Shown: positions 43,340-52,285 of the stretch, in pieces
Layout: the number at the start of each line of letters is the position of its first letter
Numbering within the stretch: the first letter of the stretch is position 1
Origin: an uncultured Myxococcales bacterium
GTDB lineage: Bacteria > Myxococcota_A > UBA9042 > DTJE01
Direction of reading: 5' to 3'
Assembly: GCA_903936705.1 (NCBI GenBank)
Contig: CAIZWN010000068.1
Span: forward strand, 217,181 to 281,180
DNA length: 64,000 bases
The notes under the pieces: model-generated
Databases searched by the model: none
Told to the model about the DNA's origin: nothing
What the model saw: only the letters and a program-made list of their open reading frames with translations
Made by a program: the position numbers and the translations under genes

Positions 43340-45342
43340 CGGAAAACCTCCCTGCCAAGGTGGCGCCCATTCTCGCGGTAGAACCTCAGGCGGCACAGCG
43401 CCAGCAAGCGCTTCAGTGTGCGGGCAGCACCTTCAAGCCCCATCTCGAACACGTTGCCGGAAAACGGAGTCCGCCCCGCCGACGTGATGCGGTGGTCGTA
43501 CGAATAGTCGCTGTACACCAGCGACAGATTCGGGTCCCGGAAAAAGGCGTCGAGGTCAGCCTGTGTAAGAAACGACGAGACCTGATGTCTGGCCGGCTGG
43601 ACAAAAACTGCCCGGACGGCCTCGATGGCCGACGTGGTACCTGCGCCTTCGTCGAAGATCACCACATTTACGCCGAACCCCAGTTCCTCCAGCATGGACA
43701 ACAGCGGCAGCCCCCAGTTCATGGCCGGGTCCGTCAGACGCGGGATATGGCGCATGGCACAGACGATGCCAACCTTGTGGCCGGCGGCCTCCAGGACACC
43801 GTTCTTCCATGTATCGCCCAGGACTGCGTCCATCATCTGGAACACGGCTGGCAGCCGGTCGGATCGCCCGTCCGCCTGGGCAATCGAGGCAACCCAGTCG
43901 CGCACCGCCCGAGGGCCGAACGGCGGCGTCGGACGAATGGTTTTCATGGGCAGGTTCTGGAACAAGGTGTCCACTATGCCGCGCCAATCGGAGTGGTCAA
44001 GAACCACCTGCAGCGGGGCACGAAGCCATCGTTCAATCACGGCCAGGTCTATCATCGGTACCGCTTCGGCATTGACCTCCAGGCCAAGTTGACCCAAATA
44101 GCCTTTCAATTCGTCCAGTTCTGGTCCTGTCCCGAAACCGATCAGATTGACCGAATCAAGGCAGGGTTCGACGGCCGAGAGGTTGCGGATGCATCGCAGG
44201 ACAACATCCACCTGGGGATTGTAGGGGCCGTCCGTATCCTGTGCGTGGTACATGATCGGGAATGGGCACAGCTCGCGCTGTTCCTTGATCAGGTCAGCGG
44301 GGTCGTCGCCCGTCAGGACTGGTACGCAGGTGCAGTTCAGCGACACGGCTTCGGGGTGGACATCCTCGCGCAGGGCCTTGAATATCCGTTCCAGTTTGCG
44401 GCGACTGCCCTCGATTACCTCAAGGTCGCCAATATCGGTCCGCAGCGACCTGTAAACCCAGACATCTTTTTCCGATTCGGTTGCCTGGTCGACCTGTTGG
44501 CCCGGTTCGCCATCGGAGTGAGGAGGCGGTGAAAGCACGGGTTCCTTGCGTCGGTCGGGTGGCGGGTCCCAGGGGTAGTGCACAAAGTCGCCGACGCCGA
44601 CGTGCTGGCATTCGAAATCGCCGTGTTCCACGTACGTCCAGGGAAGGTTGATGTGGATCACGCCCTCGCGAGCCCTGAGGATTTCCGTGTCTGCCAGGAA
44701 CAGGCGCCATCTATCCGGATGCCCCCAGGATTCGTGCAGGCCGTCGGCTATATATTGGGCCCCGCTGTGTCCATCCGGTCCGCCGGATCCATCCGGTCCA
44801 TCCGGCCCATCCGGTCCATCCGGCCCAACAGGCGTGTTACGCCCATCATGCCCATCATGCCCATCGCGCCTGTCACGTCCGTCATGCCCATCATGCTGGT
44901 CATGCCCGCTATCGCCGTTGCGACCAAAGCCTTCCACCTGGGCACCAGTATCGTTGTCTGGATGGTCCAGGCCTGGCGAATCGCCGCCTTGTTTCTGCGC
45001 GGTCGGTGCGCGGCCGGCAATACGGATGGCCGCTTCTCGTACCGCGGTGAATGAAATCCCCCGCGTACGGCGGATCAGCATCGCAACCAGCCTGGGCACG
45101 TGCCCTTCGGACGGCTCGCCCGAGTACGACAGATTCATGGATTCCGAACGGGCGTAGGCCCTCCGGGACTGGTCCCTTGGTTCCATGATCAGCGACAGAT
45201 CCCTTCCATCCACGTACTTCAGCAGAAGGACGACCTGATCATCGTTGGCGACGCACGCGTCCGGCTGCAGGTCCATCCTGGCCAGGGAAGCTCGCTGCAA
45301 TCCCAGCAATGACAGAACAAAATCCTGCTGGGCGCTGATCAT
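43336..45342 (-). CDS. Nitrogenase component 1-like protein, large subunit with N-terminal extension
   Basis: The 668-residue protein is much longer than typical NifD/K or Bch subunits (about 420-530). Residues 1-140 form an unrecognised domain. Residues 141-195 are a low-complexity insert, first His/Asp/Gly-rich ([12 protein letters not shown]) then Gly-Pro-Asp triplets. Residues 200-290 contain [11 protein letters not shown] and [20 protein letters not shown]. Residues 300-668 are family-like: [18 protein letters not shown] (336-352) aligns with the Cys154 region of NifD, then [20 protein letters not shown] and [12 protein letters not shown]. Cys 337, 339 and 359 are candidate ligands. It starts at ATG 45342 inside the stop of the NifH-like gene and ends inside the start of the 421-residue subunit, so all three are coupled. 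Confidence 0.78.
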   Translation of the reverse strand: MISAQQDFVLSLLGLQRASLARMDLQPDACVANDDQVVLLLKYVDGRDLSLIMEPRDQSRRAYARSESMNLSYSGEPSEGHVPRLVAMLIRRTRGISFTAVREAAIRIAGRAPTAQKQGGDSPGLDHPDNDTGAQVEGFGRNGDSGHDQHDGHDGRDRRDGHDGHDGRNTPVGPDGPDGPDGPDGSGGPDGHSGAQYIADGLHESWGHPDRWRLFLADTEILRAREGVIHINLPWTYVEHGDFECQHVGVGDFVHYPWDPPPDRRKEPVLSPPPHSDGEPGQQVDQATESEKDVWVYRSLRTDIGDLEVIEGSRRKLERIFKALREDVHPEAVSLNCTCVPVLTGDDPADLIKEQRELCPFPIMYHAQDTDGPYNPQVDVVLRCIRNLSAVEPCLDSVNLIGFGTGPELDELKGYLGQLGLEVNAEAVPMIDLAVIERWLRAPLQVVLDHSDWRGIVDTLFQNLPMKTIRPTPPFGPRAVRDWVASIAQADGRSDRLPAVFQMMDAVLGDTWKNGVLEAAGHKVGIVCAMRHIPRLTDPAMNWGLPLLSMLEELGFGVNVVIFDEGAGTTSAIEAVRAVFVQPARHQVSSFLTQADLDAFFRDPNLSLVYSDYSYDHRITSAGRTPFSGNVFEMGLEGAARTLKRLLALCRLRFYRENGRHLGREVFR
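44761..44916 (-). repeat. In-frame Gly-X-Y-type low-complexity insert
   Basis: Repeated 9-bp units with TCCATCCGG or CCCATCCGG on the plus strand encode Gly-Pro-Asp triplets, next to CATCATGCC-like units encoding His-Asp-Gly. They fall within codons 143-194 of the 668-residue subunit and keep the frame. Confidence 0.8.
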
Positions 45343-46208
45343 CCTTTTTCGGTGACTCCTGCCGCATCGGTGCTGCCGATGCGGACCGACGAGCGGAAGT
45401 AAAGGCTCTCGAGGTCCTCGTCAGAAAGCGGGGCTGGGATGACCAGGTGTTTGGCTTCCAGCAGTGACTGTGTCAAGTCGCGGTAAACCTGGGCTTGCGG
45501 CGAGTCGGGAAACGCCTCGGCCACGGTGCGCCGCATCTGCTCGGCCTCGCTGACCACGTTGTCTCGCGGGACGATCGTGACCACATGCGATCCCACGGTC
45601 CTGGCGAACTCGGTCACGACCTCGACCTCGCCCGGGACGTTCCTGCGATTCAGGACAAAGCCGCCCAGCCTTACGCTGCGGCGTTGAGCATAGGTCGCGA
45701 TTCCACGGCAGATGTTGTTGGCCGCGTACATCGCCATGAACTCGCCCGAAAGGACCACGTAAACCTCGCGGGCATACCCGGCGCGCAGAGGCGCCGCAAA
45801 ACCCCCGCAGACCACGTCGCCCAGCACGTCGTACAAAACCGCGTCGTATCCCGACTGCAGGACCTTGGCTTCTTCCAGCAATTCGAACATCTTCAGGATG
45901 CCACGCCCCGCGCATCCCACGCCCGGTTCCGGGCCGCCTGCCTCCATGAAATGAACCCCGGAGGTGCTGCAGGCGATGTACTCGGAGGGGCGCGGGTCGC
46001 CTCGGCCCTCTCGAAGAAGGTCGATGATGTTCTTGGGCGGAGTCCCTTTCCAGAAGGGTCGCGACGAGTCGTGCTTGGGGTCGCACCCTACCTGCAGAAC
46101 CTTCAGTTTCATGGCGGCCATCACCGAACTGACGTTCGCAATCGTGGTCGACTTGCCGATGCCTCCCTTTCCGTAGAAAGCGATTTGACGGGGGCGATCC
46201 TCCAGCAC
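45339..46208 (-). CDS. NifH/BchL-like ATP-dependent iron-sulfur reductase
   Basis: The 289-residue product is chosen to start at GTG 46208, because AAGGAGG lies 5 nt upstream; a TTG eight codons earlier lacks a site. It begins [20 protein letters not shown], close to nitrogenase Fe protein. The P-loop GKGGIGKS is at 13-20, followed by [10 protein letters not shown]. The two Fe-S ligands are Cys99 (GVGCAGRG) and Cys134 ([10 protein letters not shown]), nearly the same positions as Cys97 and Cys132 of Azotobacter NifH. Two such subunits would hold one 4Fe-4S cluster and pass electrons with ATP hydrolysis to the component-1-like pair. The cognate substrate is unknown. A divergent 195-bp gap separates it from the FGGY kinase gene. 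Confidence 0.9.
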   Translation of the reverse strand: MLEDRPRQIAFYGKGGIGKSTTIANVSSVMAAMKLKVLQVGCDPKHDSSRPFWKGTPPKNIIDLLREGRGDPRPSEYIACSTSGVHFMEAGGPEPGVGCAGRGILKMFELLEEAKVLQSGYDAVLYDVLGDVVCGGFAAPLRAGYAREVYVVLSGEFMAMYAANNICRGIATYAQRRSVRLGGFVLNRRNVPGEVEVVTEFARTVGSHVVTIVPRDNVVSEAEQMRRTVAEAFPDSPQAQVYRDLTQSLLEAKHLVIPAPLSDEDLESLYFRSSVRIGSTDAAGVTEKG

Positions 46209-46403
46209 CTCGACCTCCTTCAGGCGAACCAAAGTGACGCGGCGTCATTCTAGTGGCCGCCCGATCCGGACGCAATCAGTGATGCGCTTCGTCGCGTGGA
46301 TGTGCGGTTCTGTCCAAACACAACACACCTTGCCCCCAAGCCGAACCTGTGGGAACGTTCGTGTGCCGGCAGGCCGGTATCTTCACCAGTGGACGGGGGA
46401 CCC

Positions 46404-47969
46404 ATGTCGATGAAAGACCTGATCCTGGCGATCGATGCCGGCACCCAGAGTGCGCGTGCCCTGGCCTTTGATTCGCGCGGCCACCTGGTGGACAAGACGC
46501 GTGTCGTGTACGACCCTCCGTACGTTTCGCCGCAGCCTGGCTGGGCCGAATTGGATCCAGACGTCTATTGGAAGGCCGTTTGTGACGCTTGCCAGGCGCT
46601 GTGGGCACAGGGGATTGTGGCTGCCGAACGTGTGGCCGTGGTGGCGATGACATTCCAGCGGAACACCGTGATCCATCTTGGGTCGGACGACCGGCCCCTA
46701 AGGCCAGCCATCGTCTGGCTGGACCAGCGCCGTTGCAGCCTCCCCCCGGCGTTGCCAGTGCACTGGCGGGCCGCCTTCACGCTGGCCGGCGCCCGCGAGA
46801 GTATTTCCCAGTTCCAGGCCGAATCCGAGGCCAACTGGGTTGCCCAGCACCAGCCCGATGTGCATCGCGCCACGCGACGCCTGCTGATGCTGTCGGGCTT
46901 TCTGACCCACCGGATGACGGGCGAGTTCGTCGATTCCCTTGCCTGCCAGGTCGGCTATCTGCCGTTCGACTTCAAGGGCCTGGACTGGGCCGGTTCCATG
47001 GACTGGAAGTGGCAGGCTTTGGCCGTCGAACGATCGTGGCTGCCGGGTCTTGTGGCTCCGGGCCGTCCCATGGGCACCCTGGCGACCTCGGCAGCGGCAT
47101 TGACTGGTATTCCCAGGGGTACGCCGATCGTGTCCGGCGGTTCCGACAAGGCTTGCGAGGTGCTGGGTTGCGGTTGCCTGGAACCTCGCCAGGCGTGCAT
47201 CGGATATGGCACCACCGCCACGCTGAACGTCGATTCGCCGAAATATGTCGAGCCGGTGCGGCTGGTTCCGCCCTATCCCAGTGCGCAACTGGACCATTTC
47301 AACGTCGAGTACCAGGTTTTTCGGGGCTTCTGGATGGTGACCTGGTTCAAGGAACAATTCGCGCACATCGAGGGCGAGAAGGCGGCGTTGCGCGGCGTGG
47401 CTCCCGAGGTGCTCCTGGAGGAACTGGCGGCAGAAGTTCCCCCCGGGTCGCTGGGCCTGACCCTGCAGCCGTTCTGGACCCCTGGTGTCCGCCATCCCGG
47501 CCCGGAAGGGAAGGGGGCGATGATTGGTTTTGGCGCCGCGCACAAGAAGCCCCACATGTACCGGGCCATACTGGAAGGGCTGGCCTACGAACTGCGCAGC
47601 GGGCGCGAGCGTATCCAGAATCGTACGGGAGTGCAGATCAACGAACTGACCGTGTGCGGTGGAGGTTCACGCAGCGATCTGGTGATGCAGATCGCGGCGG
47701 ACGTGTTTGGCATGCCAGCCAAGCGGCCGTCCTATGACGAGGCATCTGGGCTGGGGGCTGCCGTCCTTGGCGCGGTCGGTCATGGCCTGTACCCCGATCT
47801 GGCGTCAGCCGCCAGGGCGATGACCGCCTCGGGCCGGGTGTTCGAGCCGATTGGCGCGAACGTGGAACGCTACGATGCGTTGTACCAGCGTGTCTATGCC
47901 CCGTTGTACGGTCGCCTGCAGCCACTGTATCGCGCAATCCAGGAGATCACCGGATATCCCGGGGACTGA
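46404..47969 (+). CDS. FGGY-family carbohydrate kinase
   Basis: The 521-residue protein starts at ATG 46404 after GGGGGA (a second ATG lies 6 bp later). The FGGY fold phosphorylates sugars or polyols in the cytoplasm. Seen are LAIDAGTQSARALAFDSRG, VAVVAMTFQRNTVI, PIVSGGSDKACEVLGCG, GYGTTATLNV and ELTVCGGGSRSDLVMQIAAD. It resembles xylulokinase/gluconokinase-like members, but the substrate cannot be fixed from sequence. No sugar transporter or isomerase is next to it. It is divergent from the nitrogenase-like operon, and the 170-bp gap shows no clear promoter. The next gene is on the same strand 75 bp on. Confidence 0.88.
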   Translation: MSMKDLILAIDAGTQSARALAFDSRGHLVDKTRVVYDPPYVSPQPGWAELDPDVYWKAVCDACQALWAQGIVAAERVAVVAMTFQRNTVIHLGSDDRPLRPAIVWLDQRRCSLPPALPVHWRAAFTLAGARESISQFQAESEANWVAQHQPDVHRATRRLLMLSGFLTHRMTGEFVDSLACQVGYLPFDFKGLDWAGSMDWKWQALAVERSWLPGLVAPGRPMGTLATSAAALTGIPRGTPIVSGGSDKACEVLGCGCLEPRQACIGYGTTATLNVDSPKYVEPVRLVPPYPSAQLDHFNVEYQVFRGFWMVTWFKEQFAHIEGEKAALRGVAPEVLLEELAAEVPPGSLGLTLQPFWTPGVRHPGPEGKGAMIGFGAAHKKPHMYRAILEGLAYELRSGRERIQNRTGVQINELTVCGGGSRSDLVMQIAADVFGMPAKRPSYDEASGLGAAVLGAVGHGLYPDLASAARAMTASGRVFEPIGANVERYDALYQRVYAPLYGRLQPLYRAIQEITGYPGD

Positions 47970-48044
47970 TTGGGCACTTCCGAAATGGATCCGATGGCGT
48001 ACAATGCCGCAGGGGTTCGTGGGCCATTGGAACGGGAGGCGACG

Positions 48045-49520
48045 ATGAGGAACTGTTTGATGGTGTTCCTGGGAGTCGGTCTGGCAGGGATGCTTGCCTG
48101 TGGTTCGTCCGATGGCACTGTGGTGTCGGGAGACATCGACCTGGTCGCGGATGCCGTGGTCGCCGATGAAGGAATCAGCGCCGACACATCCGTCGCGGAC
48201 GATAGTTCGAGGACCGATCTGGTTTCGGTCGACGACAACGTTCAGCCCGACGTGCCGGTGACGGTCGATACCGTCGTGACCGATACGGTCCTGACCGATG
48301 CCGCCGACGTCCCGAAATCGTTCGAGTGGGACGCCAGCGCCACTCCCAACTGCGTGGACGGTTTCTGCGCCGCTGGGGTGGACAGCGCACCCGACCCGAT
48401 GCAGCCTGGACCATTCCCGGTTGGCCTGCGCCGGATTGTCATGGAAGACCCCAGTCAGAAGAACTATGACGGAACGCCCCGCATGCTGGTCACGGAGATC
48501 TGGTATCCGACCACGAAGGAGTTCTACGACAGTCATCCCAAGTTCGAGTACGACATCAAGGCCGACGCGATGCTGACACCCGGATACGAGGATCTGGCCG
48601 CCAAGATCGGCGACATCGACGTTGGCACCTTCCCGGTCGACGCCGTGAAGGACGCGCCGGTGCGTCATGGCGATGGGCGGTTCCCGCTGGTGATGTTCTC
48701 GCACGGTGCCTTCGGCATCCGCTACCAGAGCATCTTCTACACGGTTCCGCTGGCATCCCATGGCTATATCGTGGTTTCCCCCGATCACGAGAAGAACTCG
48801 CTGTACGACCTGATCCAGTCCGGGTACAGCGGGGATCATCTTGGCGATTCGGCGTTTGCGCGCCCGAAGGACATCCAGTTCCTGATGAACAAGATGGTGG
48901 ATTGGGACAAGGACCCGACAAACGATTTCTACAAGTCGATCGAGTCCGACAACGTGGGCATCACGGGACATTCGTTCGGCGGCTATACCTGTTTTGCCGC
49001 GACGTACTTCGCCGACGAGAACGGCTTTTCCGAGATGGACCCTCGCGTCAAGGTGATCGTGCCGCAGGCTCCAGCCGGGTACCTGATGGGGGTACTGGGA
49101 ATCTACGGGCCCGACTGGCACCTGCCGACGCTGATCGAGGGCGGCGAGATGGACAACACCCTGGAGTTCGACCAGGCGTTCAAGTCGCCGTGGCTGGAAC
49201 TGGGTACGCCCAAGTGGTTCCTGGACATCAAGCGCGGGGGGCATTTCACATTCTCGGACCTGTGCAAGCTGAACCTGCTGGAGGTGGCCGACAAGCTGGG
49301 CTATGACGACGCCAAGAACGCACTTACGGACGGGTGTGGTCCTGACAACTGGGACTATCGCGAAGCGCAGAAGGCGATCAATTTGTACTCCATCGCCGCC
49401 TTCAATCGGGTCTTGCGCCACAGCGAAGTGTCGGCAAAGTACATGACGCCGTCTGCCGGCGCCGGATTCGCACCGGAAATTGAATTCCTGGTCGAGGAAC
49501 AGACCATGGCTGCCAAATAG
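48045..49520 (+). CDS. Lipoprotein alpha/beta-hydrolase (PAF-acetylhydrolase/dienelactone-hydrolase-like)
   Basis: The 491-residue protein starts at ATG 48045 with GGGAGG upstream. The lipobox is LAC (Cys19). The linker at about 25-95 is very rich in Asp, Val and Thr. The hydrolase part begins at about 125: LVTEIWYPTTKEF, PLVMFSHGAFGIR (oxyanion strand), GYIVVSPDHEKNSL, and nucleophile Ser310 in GITGHSFGGYTC. Later Asp/His candidates are in EGGEMDNTLEFD and KRGGHFTFSDLC. The family splits ester or thioester bonds, often of short acyl chains; it should work at the cell surface. The substrate is unknown. Confidence 0.85.
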   Translation: MRNCLMVFLGVGLAGMLACGSSDGTVVSGDIDLVADAVVADEGISADTSVADDSSRTDLVSVDDNVQPDVPVTVDTVVTDTVLTDAADVPKSFEWDASATPNCVDGFCAAGVDSAPDPMQPGPFPVGLRRIVMEDPSQKNYDGTPRMLVTEIWYPTTKEFYDSHPKFEYDIKADAMLTPGYEDLAAKIGDIDVGTFPVDAVKDAPVRHGDGRFPLVMFSHGAFGIRYQSIFYTVPLASHGYIVVSPDHEKNSLYDLIQSGYSGDHLGDSAFARPKDIQFLMNKMVDWDKDPTNDFYKSIESDNVGITGHSFGGYTCFAATYFADENGFSEMDPRVKVIVPQAPAGYLMGVLGIYGPDWHLPTLIEGGEMDNTLEFDQAFKSPWLELGTPKWFLDIKRGGHFTFSDLCKLNLLEVADKLGYDDAKNALTDGCGPDNWDYREAQKAINLYSIAAFNRVLRHSEVSAKYMTPSAGAGFAPEIEFLVEEQTMAAK

Positions 49521-49571
49521 CCGTCCCAGGCCTAGCCGCTGCCTTGATTGAATTACGGTTGAGAATGGGCG

Positions 49572-49600
49572 AAAAAAAAGGCCGCCACGAGGGCGACCTT
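49572..49600 (-). terminator. Rho-independent terminator of tRNA-Ala
   Basis: On the minus strand AAGGTCGCC-CTCGT-GGCGGCCTT forms a 9-bp stem followed by a T-run, directly after the tRNA 3' end. The region 49521-49571 after the lipoprotein gene is otherwise empty. Confidence 0.9.
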
Positions 49601-49603
49601 TCT

Positions 49604-49679
49604 TGGTGGAGCTAGGGGGGTTCGAACCCCCGGCCTCACGGATGCGAACCGTGCGCTCTCCCAACTGAGCTACAGCCCC
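49604..49679 (-). tRNA. tRNA-Ala(CGC)
   Basis: On the minus strand the 76-nt gene reads GGGGCTGTAGCTCAGTTGGG at the 5' end. The anticodon arm CACGG-TTCGCAT-CCGTG gives anticodon CGC. The T arm is GGGGG-TTCGAAC-CCCCC, and the 3' end is ACCA, so CCA is encoded. The acceptor GGGGCTG pairs with TAGCTCC through two G-T pairs. Confidence 0.96.
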
Positions 49680-49715
49680 AAGTGTCAAGCCGCCCGGTCT
49701 CCCGGGCGAGGCGGA

Positions 49716-49744
49716 CTTATACCAATCCCGCGGAAACACGTCAA
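49716..49744 (-). promoter_or_regulatory. Promoter of tRNA-Ala
   Basis: On the minus strand TTGACG (49744-49739), 17 nt, TATAAG (49721-49716) lies about 36 bases before the mature 5' end. This is a near-consensus sigma-70-type promoter. Confidence 0.75.
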
Positions 49745-49805
49745 GTCCGGCCTTGGGCCGTGGCGCGAGTCCGGCTTCGAGGTGGTCAGCCTGGTGCATC
49801 GGGGC

Positions 49806-49834
49806 TTGCATCGCCTGAAGCTTGATGGTACAAA
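49806..49834 (+). promoter_or_regulatory. Promoter of the SRP RNA gene
   Basis: TTGCAT (49806-49811), 17 nt, TACAAA (49829-49834). The predicted start, 8 nt after the -10, is the first base of the SRP RNA stem at 49842, which supports the call although the -35 is imperfect. Confidence 0.6.
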
Positions 49835-49841
49835 CTGCGTC

Positions 49842-49929
49842 GCCGGGACGGGGCGGCGTTACGGTGCCCAAACCCGCCAGGTCCGGAAGGAAGCAACGGT
49901 AAGTGTCGTTGCGGGTGTCCTGTCCCGGC
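49842..49929 (+). ncRNA. ffs: Signal recognition particle RNA, small bacterial type (4.5S)
   Basis: The 88-nt RNA closes with GCCGGGAC at the 5' end pairing with GTCCCGGC at the 3' end. The conserved Ffh-binding tip CAGGTCCGGAAGGAAGCAAC is intact, with the GGAA tetraloop-like apex and the asymmetric loop after it. It lies 31 bp before dnaX, a common bacterial arrangement. Confidence 0.95.
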
Positions 49930-49960
49930 ATTTCAACCCTCCTTCCTGGCGGACGGTTTT

Positions 49961-51628
49961 ATGTCCTACCAGGTCATCGCGCGGAAGTGGCGGCCCCAGA
50001 CCTTTGACGAGGTCGTGGGGCAGGAACATGTCACGACCACGCTCAAGAACTCGATAATTGCCGGGCGCGTCGGGCACGCCTATCTGTTCACCGGTATTCG
50101 CGGTGTCGGAAAGACGACCGCCGCGCGCATTCTAGCCAAGGCGTTGAACTGCGAGAAAGGCCCTACAGCCGAGCCGTGTAATCAATGTTCGGCGTGCAAG
50201 GAAATCACGAACGGCTCGTCGATGGACGTCACCGAGATTGATGGCGCCTCGAACCGCGGAATCGACAGTATTCGTGACCTGCGCGAGGCCGTGGCGTTTG
50301 CGGCCAGTCGCGACCGCCACAAGATCTACATCATCGACGAAGTCCACATGCTGACCACCGAGGCCTTCAACGCCCTGTTGAAGACCCTCGAGGAACCTCC
50401 TCCTCACGTCATCTTCGTGTTCGCCACCACGGAATTGCACAAGGTTCCAGCCACCATCGCTTCCCGATGCCAGGTGTTCGAGTTCCGGCGCATTGCGCTG
50501 CCGGCTCTTGTTGCGCATCTTGGCACCATCGCTGCAGCCGAGGGCATCACCGCTTCACAGGATGCGCTGCGGTTGGTCGCCCGCGAGGCGGACGGCAGCC
50601 TGCGCGACGCATGCAGCCTGCTGGACCAGGTGATTTCGTTCGCCGGGATGAATATCGAAGCGGATGCCGTGGGCGAAATCCTTCGGACCGGGACGCGCGG
50701 AGCAGTTGAACGCCTGCTGCGGGCGATTTTGGCAGAGGACCCCGCCGAGGCGCTGCGTACCTACGTTGACGTGGTTGCCAGGGGCATGCCGGCGCGCCAG
50801 TTGCTGAAGGATCTGGCCCGCTTCCTGTCGGAATGTCTGCGCGTTGCGCTGCTGGGGCGGGACGCGGCTCGCGAAACGGGCCTGACCGAGGGCGAGATTG
50901 CGGCCATGGCCGACCTGGTCGCCGGTCGTTCGGTCGAGTCCCTGGCCACGCTGTTGAACCTGCTGGTCGTGGCATCCGACAAGGCGGCTGATTCTCGCAG
51001 CCCCGAACTGCTGGCCGAGGCGGCCCTGGTCCGTGCTGCCAGGCTGTCGTCGCTGCAGGCGGTCGACGGGATGATCGCTCGTCTGGAGGCCATGGCAAGG
51101 GGGGCACCTGGCGGCCCGGGCGGCGCAGGCATGGGATCTGCGCCCGCTTCACGGAACTTTGCTGCACCGGTCACTGCTGTGTCACGAGGGCCTTCCGTTG
51201 GCCGATCGTCTGACCAGCCGGCATCTCCGTCGTACCCTGCATCTTCGGTATCCACGGCGTCTTCGGCCTCCCCGTCATCTGTGGTTGCCCCGGCCTCCCC
51301 GGTTTCCCAGGTGCGTTCGAGTGGTTCGGCCGCGCCGACAGTATCCGCCGGCGAGCCGCGTTCGGCCTCGTCAGCCGCCCAGCGCCTGCGCAGTCTGGTC
51401 CAGACTGGCGAGGTGTCCGGGGCATCGTCCGTGTCCCCGTTGGCCCCGCCCGATCCGCCTGTCGCGCCGGCAGGCACAGCGCCGGCGGTTGCGGCGCCCG
51501 ATCAGCCGTCGAATGCGTTGCCGCGGCGCAGCGAATCCGATACCGTGGATCTGTTCATGAAGAATCCCTTGTTCGACAAGGTCCTCGGGACGTTCGGCGG
51601 CGAAATCCGCAAGGTGGTTCCCGAATAG
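49961..51628 (+). CDS. dnaX: DNA polymerase III subunit gamma/tau
   Basis: The 555-residue clamp-loader ATPase starts at ATG 49961. The AAA+ core shows Walker A GIRGVGKT (45-52), zinc Cys 64, 73, 76 and 79 (CNQCSAC), DEVHML, and the sensor-like [20 protein letters not shown]. Domain III follows to about 370. Residues 380-530 are an Ala/Ser/Pro-rich disordered linker. The end [20 protein letters not shown] is a conserved short tail. No A-rich frameshift site for a separate gamma form is visible. It is 12 bp from recR. ybaB, which usually separates them, is absent. Confidence 0.95.
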   Translation: MSYQVIARKWRPQTFDEVVGQEHVTTTLKNSIIAGRVGHAYLFTGIRGVGKTTAARILAKALNCEKGPTAEPCNQCSACKEITNGSSMDVTEIDGASNRGIDSIRDLREAVAFAASRDRHKIYIIDEVHMLTTEAFNALLKTLEEPPPHVIFVFATTELHKVPATIASRCQVFEFRRIALPALVAHLGTIAAAEGITASQDALRLVAREADGSLRDACSLLDQVISFAGMNIEADAVGEILRTGTRGAVERLLRAILAEDPAEALRTYVDVVARGMPARQLLKDLARFLSECLRVALLGRDAARETGLTEGEIAAMADLVAGRSVESLATLLNLLVVASDKAADSRSPELLAEAALVRAARLSSLQAVDGMIARLEAMARGAPGGPGGAGMGSAPASRNFAAPVTAVSRGPSVGRSSDQPASPSYPASSVSTASSASPSSVVAPASPVSQVRSSGSAAPTVSAGEPRSASSAAQRLRSLVQTGEVSGASSVSPLAPPDPPVAPAGTAPAVAAPDQPSNALPRRSESDTVDLFMKNPLFDKVLGTFGGEIRKVVPE

Positions 51629-51640
51629 TCAGGTGAGTCG

Positions 51641-52243
51641 ATGCCCGCCGGACTGCCTCCTTCCGTTGAGACTCTGATTGCCGAACTCAGGAAGTTGCCT
51701 GGAGTCGGCGGAAAGACCGCAACCCGCTATGTCCTGCACCTGCTTGGCCGGGACGTTCATGCCGCCGCCACGTTGCGGGACGCCTTGTCCGCCGTTTACG
51801 ACCGAGTTCACCCATGCACGCGGTGCGGATTCCTTGCTGAATCCGACCTGTGCGGCTTCTGTTCCGATTCGTCGCGCGATCGTTCTTCGGTCTGCGTGGT
51901 GGAGTCCGTCGGTGACCTGCTGGCCTTCGAGCGCATGGGCGAATACCGCGGTACCTATCACGTGCTGGGTGGCTCGGTGTCGGTCCTTCGGGGGGTGACT
52001 CCCGATCGCCTGCGTTTGGCTGAACTGGTAGCGCGCGTCGATGCCGGTGGGATCAGCGAGGTCATTGTCGCCACCGGAGCCGATGCCGAAGGTGAAACCA
52101 CCGCCCTGTATGTCCGGAAGATTCTTGAAGGTCGCCACGTGCGAGTGACCAGGCCAGCCACCGGTATGCCCATGGGCAGCAGCATTGAATATCTGGACGT
52201 GGTGACCTTGATGCGAGCGATGCGCGGGAGAAAGGACCTGTAG
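51641..52243 (+). CDS. recR: Recombination mediator protein RecR
   Basis: The 200-residue protein works with RecO (and RecF) to load RecA on gapped DNA. The order is complete: a helix-hairpin-helix part (LRKLPGVGGKTATRYVLHLL), Cys4 zinc finger C59/C62/C71/C74, a TOPRIM domain (VCVVESVGDLLAFERMG) and a C-terminal Walker-B-like tail with TRPATGMPMGSSIEYLD. ATG 51641 has AGGTGA upstream. It is co-directional with dnaX. Confidence 0.96.
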   Translation: MPAGLPPSVETLIAELRKLPGVGGKTATRYVLHLLGRDVHAAATLRDALSAVYDRVHPCTRCGFLAESDLCGFCSDSSRDRSSVCVVESVGDLLAFERMGEYRGTYHVLGGSVSVLRGVTPDRLRLAELVARVDAGGISEVIVATGADAEGETTALYVRKILEGRHVRVTRPATGMPMGSSIEYLDVVTLMRAMRGRKDL

Positions 52244-52285
52244 CTGTCATCCTTCCTTCCTGGGGGCCAGAGGGAGGTCTTTCCG

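Noticed and set aside
42074..46208. A true nitrogen-fixing nif cluster
   Set aside because: Subunits lack the cofactor-binding and P-cluster Cys set and no nifE/N/B genes are present; only NifH-like features are strong.
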